Shown here: one piece after another, positions 58,363-64,000 of the stretch
How positions within the stretch are numbered: position 1 is the stretch's first letter
Layout of the letters: every line of letters starts with the position of its first letter
Assembly: GCF_030272615.1 (NCBI RefSeq)
Contig: NC_081414.1
Location: 338,562,502-338,626,501, forward strand
Length of the DNA stretch: 64,000 nucleotides
Direction: 5' to 3'
Source: Cryptomeria japonica
Taxonomy: Eukaryota > Streptophyta > Pinopsida > Cupressales > Cupressaceae
Program-made: the position numbers and the translations under genes
The notes under the pieces: model-generated
The model's database searches: none
Seen by the model: only the letters and a program-made list of their open reading frames with translations
What the model was told of the DNA's origin: nothing

Positions 58363-59526
58363 GCACTAGAGAAGGAGAGAAAGTTTTGAATTTAGAGGTA
58401 GCAATTTTCAGTAAAATCAGCCAATCTTCTGGATTTAAGCTGTTAAATGCAATCACGACAGTCTCCCAAAATTTCGGGAAAAAAGTCCGGGACCGTGGCT
58501 CTCGGAGTGCAACACGGTCCTTGCAACTTTTTTCGAAATTTGCAGGGATGAAAGGTATGATGATTTTAGAGCTAATTTGAAAAAATTGAGTGATTTTACG
58601 ATCTGTAGGTAGGCCAAATTAAAGTTGCAATCTCGAAATTGAACCCTACCAAGATTGTCGAAAAATGCAAAAATTTGAATTTTGAAAAAGAGAGGGAAAC
58701 TGAAATTTTGAATGTTATGATTTTAGAGGGAATGTCAAGAGAAATGCAAATTTTGAAATTTGAAAATTGACTCAATTTCACGCAAAATTCAATTTTGAAA
58801 GCGGAAATTAAAGTTGTTGTAATTAAGCACTTAATTTCAAAAGTCACAAATTGTAAGAATTTGAATGAAGCACTGAAATTTCGAATGAATGCAAACACAC
58901 TTTTCAGATTTAGGACAGTAAGAACACAATTTTGACACAAAATTTCAATTTCGATGATTTTTGAATGATTAGGAGCCTTAATCCAAGCAATCACAAGACC
59001 AACTTTGACTGTAATTTTGAAGGTGTTAAAATTGATAAAATCAGCCAAAATTCTGGATTTTAGCAGGAAAATACAGTAAGATCTCGCTCCCGAAATTTCA
59101 AAAAAAATGTCGGGGACGATGGTGCTCGGAGTGCACACAGTCCTCGCAACTTTTTTCCAAATTTTCAGGGATGAAAGATATTGTGATTTTATTGCGGAAT
59201 CCAAAGTTACAGCTGATTTGGGGATGTTTTGATCAGTGAAATTGTCGGACAAAGGTTGAATCAAGAGGGTTTCAAAAATTAGGGTTTTGACACTTAACCA
59301 CTTAATTTTCGGAATTAAAGCACAAATATGAATTGATAATTTGTAATAGAAAGGCAGATCTGAAACAAGCATTAACAATTAAACATTTCACAAGTTTAAT
59401 TAGAAAGAAAATTTAGGGTTTTTATGCAATTAACCTCTAAAATTTTGCAAAAGATCAAACATGGAAATGTAATCAAGGAATCCAATTTTCAGATCTAACT
59501 ATGAATAATCAGAAAGGATGTTCACG
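58363..59526. other. Leader region of the gag-protease element
   Basis: About 1.1 kb between PBS and gag start. The minus strand is open at 59378-58596 (260 codons), Ile/Phe/Lys-rich with no domain. It has two repeats of a stretch with CAGTAAAATCAGCCAA...TCTGGAT and GTCGGGGACGATGG/TCCGGGACCGTGG (58410-58520 and 59030-59140), giving an internal duplication. It is probably an untranslated leader. Confidence 0.5.
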
Positions 59527-59541
59527 TTGGGTTCACCAAAA
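59527..59541 (-). other. Primer-binding site of gag-protease element
   Basis: On the minus strand, directly after the 5' LTR, the sequence is TTTTGGTGAACCCAACGTG. TGGTGAACCC is in the position of a PBS. I cannot name the tRNA with certainty. It is not the initiator-Met type of the Copia elements. Confidence 0.6.
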
Positions 59542-60799
59542 TGTAAAGCGGAAAATCGCGATCGAACCCTAGTTGCTCTCCCCTCTTCCAACTCCAAGGA
59601 GAGAGAAGGGAGATTCACTACGATTGATGGTTTTCACTTAGGGGAGAGACTTTACATTCAAAAGAGGGGTTGAAACCCACAAGATCCAATCCCACGCAAT
59701 GCAAGATTGGATGCTAAATGTGTTTCAAGGGTTAAGACAGCAAGGCTACCCTCTTTTGTAAAGAATGTTGATAGAAGAATTAAGCTAGGAATGCATAGAA
59801 AATGACAAAGATTCGCTTATAAACTAAGATAGGGATATAGGATGAAGCTGCGGACCTGGAATTAGCAGTAAAATGTCAATACGGCGCTGTCCTGCAAATT
59901 TGAGCAAAAGTCGCCGGGACGATGGCGCCCGACTGCCACGGTCCTCCGAAAAATCCGCGAAACGAAGGGGGATCTGTTCGTCTCTGCACAAGGATTCCAG
60001 ATCTTCAATTTCAGCCGCGTACCTGCAACCTACACACAGAAAAGCAAAGACGATTGGGGGGTTAGGGATTAGGGGTTTGCCTTTAGGTCAAACCCCAGTT
60101 TTGGAATTAACCAAGAAATGAGCAAGTGTTGTAAATATAAATGACTGTAAAACAAGTACTAATACCTTGTTCTAAGGATGTTTGTATCCTTATGTGTGAA
60201 GGTATAGATGTTGTATGTTGTATGTTGTAGCATGTAGTATGTGATCTCCTCTTCAATGGTTGAATCCTTGACTTGAATGCAACACTTAGCCTTGAATGGA
60301 GACTTGGAATGAATGCTTGAATGTTTGAATGCTTGAATGCTTGAGTATAGTTTCCACGCTTTTACACATATGTCCTCCTCATATGCCAAATGAGAGAGAA
60401 AAATGTAGTTTATATACTTGTCAATTAGGGCTGATAGACTGATTTTCCCGACCTTAGGCCGACCAGGAAAGTTTAATTTCCAATTTGCAAACAAAAAGAC
60501 CCGAAGTCCAAAAGAGACCAAGCCCAAAATAGGACCCAGGGACCAGGGCACTGGGCGCCATGGTCCTGGGGACCAGGGCGCTGGGCGCCCTGGTCCTGAA
60601 GGACCAGGGCACTGGGCGCTCTGGTCCCACCTCCCGGGACAGCAGGGTGCAAGGAGGTTCAGGCCAAGGTGCTTGAAAAATGCAGTTTTCAGTGTCGTAA
60701 TCAGGTTTCGGGGTCTCCATTCAGGTTGCGTGTTGCGTCACCATCGTGAAGACCGAAATGCAGTCAAAATTGCAAGTGTCACAATTTTAGGACGCTACA
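59542..60799 (-). repeat. 5' LTR of gag-protease element
   Basis: 1258 bp, colinear with the 3' LTR except for about 60 bp extra, which are additional copies of a GC-rich unit at about 60538-60626. Confidence 0.93.
60538..60626. repeat. GC-rich minisatellite in 5' LTR
   Basis: Three copies of a roughly 30-bp unit, GGACCAGGGCGCTGGGCGC followed by C/T-rich CTGGTCC. The other LTR has one copy. The unit is itself nearly palindromic (GGACCAGGGC...GCCCTGGTCC). Confidence 0.85.
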
Positions 60800-60960
60800 A
60801 TTATTATCCTAACAATAGGATCTTACAAAAACAACCATTTGCTAATTTTTGGGTCAAGACGAACAACTGTCCAAACTACCCATATCTAATGCTGCTATTT
60901 CTGGGTCAGGATGAACAACTGTCCAAGCCACCCATAATTAACACTCCCTCTTAGCAAGGA

Positions 60961-61758
60961 AGTTGTTCTGCATGACACCCAACTTCTCTCTGAAGAAGAT
61001 GAATTTCTCCTTCCCCAATGCCTTTGTCAGAATGTCTGCTACCTGCTGATCTGTAGGTATAAACTATAGCTGAACAACTCCACGCTGTACACAATCTCTG
61101 ATGAAGTGACACTTGATGTCTATATGTTTCGACCTATCATGAAACATTGGATTCTCAATTAACTTAATGCAACTCTGATTGTCGTAGTGTAGTACTGTAG
61201 TCTCCACCTTCTGACCAAACAAGGCTACTAGCAACTTCTGAAGCCATATAGCTTCACATATCGCCATGCTAGCTGCTATGTATTCTGACTCTGCAGAACT
61301 CAGAGCCATAGACTTCTGCTTCCTACTGAACCAAGAGACAACTCCTGATCCTAGACTGAAACAACACCCTGAAGTGCTCTTCTTGTCTATTGTACTGCCT
61401 GCCCAATTTGCGTCGGTATAGCCCATCAACTTGATTCCTTCACCTTGAGCATATCTAATCCCATACTTGATTATACCTTGCAAATAATGCAACACATGCT
61501 TTGCCACTGTCCAATGTACTCCCTTTGGATCAACCATGAACTGACTAAGAGAGTTAACTACAAATGCTATATCTAGCCTGGTATTGACCAAATACATGAG
61601 AGAACCAATCAACTGGCTATATAAGGTGGGATCTACATCCTTCTCTCTGGATGTGTCTACCTTCCTCCAATTTGTGATCACAGGTGTAGACATGGCTTTG
61701 CAATCTTCCATCTTGAACCTCTTCAAGATTTCGATGCAAGGGCCTGTGCACAAAGATG
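60961..61758 (-). pseudogene. Copia RNase H (3' end of pol)
   Basis: Minus-strand reading from 61753: EILKRFKMEDCKAMSTPV, then YSQLIGSLMYLVNTRLDIAF, GYTDANWAGSTIDKKSTSG and FSLGSGVVSWFSRKQKSM. It continues ALSSAESEYIAAS, HYDNQSCIKL and SKHIDIKCHFIRD. This is the standard Copia RNase H, with D (TDANWAG), E (AESEY) and D (HYDNQS) catalytic residues in place. A stop at 61064 interrupts the end, after which a TDQQVADILTKAL stretch continues in frame to the PPT. It is truncated upstream of the RNase H by the next element. It is the best preserved Copia pol piece in the window. Confidence 0.92.
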
Positions 61759-61804
61759 GTAGTCAAAAAAGTGGACACCACCTAAAAAAAACTTGGAAAA
61801 ACAG

Positions 61805-61990
61805 GTAGCGCGTATGTGGTTTTAAAATTTCAAATTCCCGCGTACGCGCTTAGGTTTGTTCTTCCTGAGCCTAGAAAAGGTAGCGCGTATGCACTAAGCT
61901 TAGGAAACTGAGTGTGTACGCGCTACGCCTAGGAAAATTAGCACGTACGCGCTACTTATAGGAAAATGAGCGCGTACGCGCTAATAATCC
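61805..61990. repeat. Array of GCGCGTACGCGC palindromes
   Basis: Six copies in about 185 bp: variants of TAGCGCGTACGCGCTA (AGCGCGTATG, CGCGTACGCGCTTAGG, AGCGCGTATGCACTAAGC, GTGTACGCGCTACGC, GCACGTACGCGCTAC, GAGCGCGTACGCGCTAA), separated by AGGAAAATGAG-like spacers. It is GC-rich in an AT-rich surrounding. Each core is a perfect or near-perfect 12-16 bp palindrome. Confidence 0.88.
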
Positions 61991-62231
61991 TAGTAAAACT
62001 GTGTATGCGGTGCCTGATGAAATTTTTTTTTTAAAAAAATTGGGTCCTCATTTACCCGAAAAGCGCATTTTTTACTTTTTTTTTTCGCATTTTTTAAGCT
62101 AAACCGCGAACAGGGTGCGAAATTTGTCCTCAGGCTATGGATCAAGTTTATTTTTTATTTTTTTTGTCTTTCTTTCTGGTTTATGCAATTTTTTTTACAT
62201 TTTGAATTTAATTTCATTAATTTTGATTAGG

Positions 62232-64000
62232 TTTTTTCATTTTTTGTTTCAAAAACCTGATTCTTCTAATCTAGAACAAGAACAACCAAAAACACCTCCT
62301 GAAAACCCACAAGAACAACCAAATGCACCTCTTGAAAACACACAAGAACAACCCCCAATTCCTCCTTTTGACTGCACAGCCGAAACACAAGAAGAATTAA
62401 TTAATTAGTTAGGGAAAAATACATCCAAAATCAATAGACTGATTGTAAAATTGAAAACTTTTGAACTTGACCTTCATCAATCGCTCGCCACTAGCCTAGA
62501 AACATTAGCTAGTGGTGCCAAAGCTGTTTCCATTGAAATTACCAAATGGGGAAGCTTTAGGGATAGGTGTCGTCAATTCTATGCCAATGGACTATCATAC
62601 GATGGAGTTAAAAACAAAAATATTTCTAAACAACAAATATGTGCCCTTTTTGTTGACCCCAAAACTGGTCAGTCATTACCTCCTAATGCAAAGAGGTTTC
62701 CCATACATTGGTGTACCAATGTGCAGATGAAGAATCTTTTTTGGCAAAGGTGGTGGATGGTCTTTGACGATCCACCTTGTAATAATTATGAGGTGCCATT
62801 ATATTTTTTGAGAAAAATATATTGTGAGTTTGTGCTCAATGTGCGCCCAAATTATTTTGACATGAGAGAGTTTCATGGTAGAGGTGGTGGCTCTGCCCAA
62901 GATAGAGCTGGAGCCCATAGGCAATTAGCCGTGGAGAGTCACCGCCCCCTAGCACCCAAACCCAAGGCGCATTAGGTTGTCCCATTAGAGCTGAAAGAGT
63001 TGATGGAGCTATAGACTCTTCAGGCAACCACAACATTGACTGGTGCCATCATCCAGCATGGGACATCATTAGCACACCCTATTGTATTGGATGATGAGCC
63101 GTTAGAGGGCGACAGAGAGCCCATCGAGCATATGTGTGTCAGTTGCTCGGGGATATGCTCGGGGATAGATGATGCAGCCGATGCAGATGGATACTCATAT
63201 CATCTATGCACGATTTGCAGCTGTAGATGTCAGGCTCACACGATTGAGGATGTTGCGCTGACAAATGAGTTGATGGACATGGTGTTTGCCCATGAGCCAT
63301 AGACACAGGTGTGTTGATTTGAATTCATAACATTTTATTTATCAGTCACGTTAATTTTATAATTACATAAATGAATTTTCATTTATACATCAATTTAAAT
63401 TGAGATAAATAATATGCATTTCAGGATGCAGTAGCGGTATCCCATACACCTCCCCTAGTTACCACAGCTGCAACTTCGATGCCTGAGGTATAAATTTTGT
63501 AACATGTTAAAATAGAATAGTACACTTTGAATTCAAAAAAATACAAGATATACTAACTATCTTTAATGCTTGGTCCAATTTTTGGTTTGTAGGTGTTGAC
63601 AGGGGACGAAATGTCCCAGATTGATGACATCATGCTGTCGGCGATCGATTTTGGCCTACAAGGCTATACAGTATCATATTTTGTACAACTCTTTTTATGT
63701 ATTGTTTTGATGGAATATGCAAGTCATTTCATTTTAAATTTTTAAAATTATGTTTAATTTATTATCTGTACTAATATCTCATGTTAATTTTCTATTTTTA
63801 GGGCACCCCCTCCACGTCCAAGGCTCGTCCGAAGAAAAAGAATATCTCGAAGATGCCAAAACACGTGAAGAAGGTAATTGAACACATTTTCAGTTGTACA
63901 ATTGTTTGAAAATGTTGAAATCAAGTATTAGTTGGGGTTTGTAGATTGATTAGTGTTTTTCGTCTATTTTACACGTATAGCGGCCATTGAGCTTTGTGGA
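62232..64000 (+). pseudogene. Spliced gene of unknown function, five exons seen, partial
   Basis: Exons: about 62232-63308, 63425-63487, 63593-63670, 63802-63873, 63981 to beyond the window. All visible introns have GT...AG borders (63309-63424, 63488-63592, 63671-63801, 63874-63980). Each internal exon is a multiple of three (63, 78, 72 bp) and phase 0, so one frame runs through. Exon 1 reads past four in-frame stops, all TAG (62406, 62973, 63012, 63300). The product starts with a Pro/Glu/Gln-rich stretch (about 62270-62390). Then a segment with KWGSFRDRCRQFYANGLSYD and WCTNVQMKNLFWQRWW (62540-62760), and a Cys-rich patch (CVSCSGICSG ... CTICSCRC, about 63138-63240) that could bind zinc. Lys-rich KARPKKKNISKMPKHVKK follows in exon 4. 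I do not recognise the family. The start is unknown. Confidence 0.55.

Larger units (their letters stand above)
52979..60799 (-). mobile_element. Gag-protease-only LTR retrotransposon, young
   Basis: 7.8 kb on the minus strand: 5' LTR 59542-60799, PBS about 59527-59541, gag-protease-proline-rich coding region 54919-58362, PPT about 54178-54195, 3' LTR 52979-54177. Reverse transcriptase, RNase H and integrase are absent, so it is non-autonomous. The gag belongs to the Ty3/gypsy type (Retrotrans_gag). LTRs differ by about 18 substitutions by eye over about 1.19 kb, nearly all C/T or G/A, plus one insertion, so it is much younger than its neighbours. It is inserted into the LTR of a Copia relic, with flanks GTTAT/ATTAT. 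Confidence 0.9.
52430..61758 (-). mobile_element. Copia relic, minus strand, split by a gag-only LTR element
   Basis: The remaining parts are a 3' LTR in two pieces (about 52430-52978 and 60800-60943), the PPT region (60944-60960, minus strand GCTAAGAGGGAG) and the RNase H end of pol (60961-61758). Upstream pol, 5' LTR and PBS are missing: the element is cut at about 61758 by an unidentified element. The gag-protease element 52979-60799 sits in the LTR. Flanks of that insertion are GTTAT and ATTAT, a near-perfect 5-bp duplication. Confidence 0.75.
61759..64000 (+). mobile_element. Unidentified element with palindromic subterminal repeats (partial)
   Basis: The Copia RNase H relic breaks off at about 61758 and new sequence begins GTAGTCAAAAAAGTGGACAC. 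It holds an array of TAGCGCGTACGCGCTA-type palindromes at about 61805-61990, then a spliced gene to the window end. The other end is outside the window, so TIRs and target-site duplication cannot be checked. The layout (terminal stretch, about 50 bp, palindrome array, gene) resembles the TIR element at 33185. A DNA transposon is a fair guess, not shown. Confidence 0.5.

Noticed and set aside
58596-59378. 260-codon minus-strand frame in the leader of the gag-protease element
   Set aside because: Ile/Phe/Lys-rich composition in AT-rich leader, no domain and contains an internal repeat. It is kept only as a leader region, not as a gene.

Overview
This is a stretch of plant nuclear DNA. It is AT-rich and dominated by retrotransposons, and it holds one clearly intact host gene. 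The style suggests a large, repeat-swollen genome. A gymnosperm (conifer) is my best guess, but no single feature proves it.

Layout. 1-7864: AT-rich, almost gene-free DNA with two long polypyrimidine (CT-rich) blocks. 7865-37195: an old, decayed Ty3/gypsy element on the minus strand, blown apart by later insertions. These are two solo LTRs (8421-10626 and 10786-14260), a LINE (16084-27834) that itself holds a pol-less Copia-type LTR element (16482-23172), and a decayed Copia element (28327-36720). The Copia element holds a TIR element (33185-34375) and a LINE fragment (36069-36527). 37311-42540: a second copy of the same gypsy relic. It lacks those insertions but carries its own (a microsatellite-rich TIR element and a 707-bp TIR element at 40314-41020). 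Where one copy has an insertion the other often shows the empty site, so most boundaries and target-site duplications can be read directly.

42541-46366 is intergenic, with an 18-bp minisatellite and a small inverted-repeat element about 0.5 kb upstream of the gene. 46367-49506 is an intact two-exon gene for an LRR receptor-like kinase of the HAESA/HSL1 (subfamily XI) type. 51163-52412 is an LTR-like segment. 52430-61758 is a Copia relic on the minus strand whose LTR was split by a young gag-protease-only LTR element (52979-60799). From about 61759 to the window end lies an unidentified element with palindromic subterminal repeats. It carries a spliced gene whose four in-frame stops are all TAG.

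How the parts relate. The full Copia element and the pol-less element share an identical primer-binding stretch and an identical 35-bp stretch across the polypurine tract and LTR start, which suggests the second used the first lineage's enzymes. Three different loci show arrays of short palindromes near an element end. Many in-frame stops fit C-to-T decay at methylated sites. The most novel items are the pol-less element's unknown long ORF, the palindrome-array elements, and the unidentified spliced gene at the right edge.
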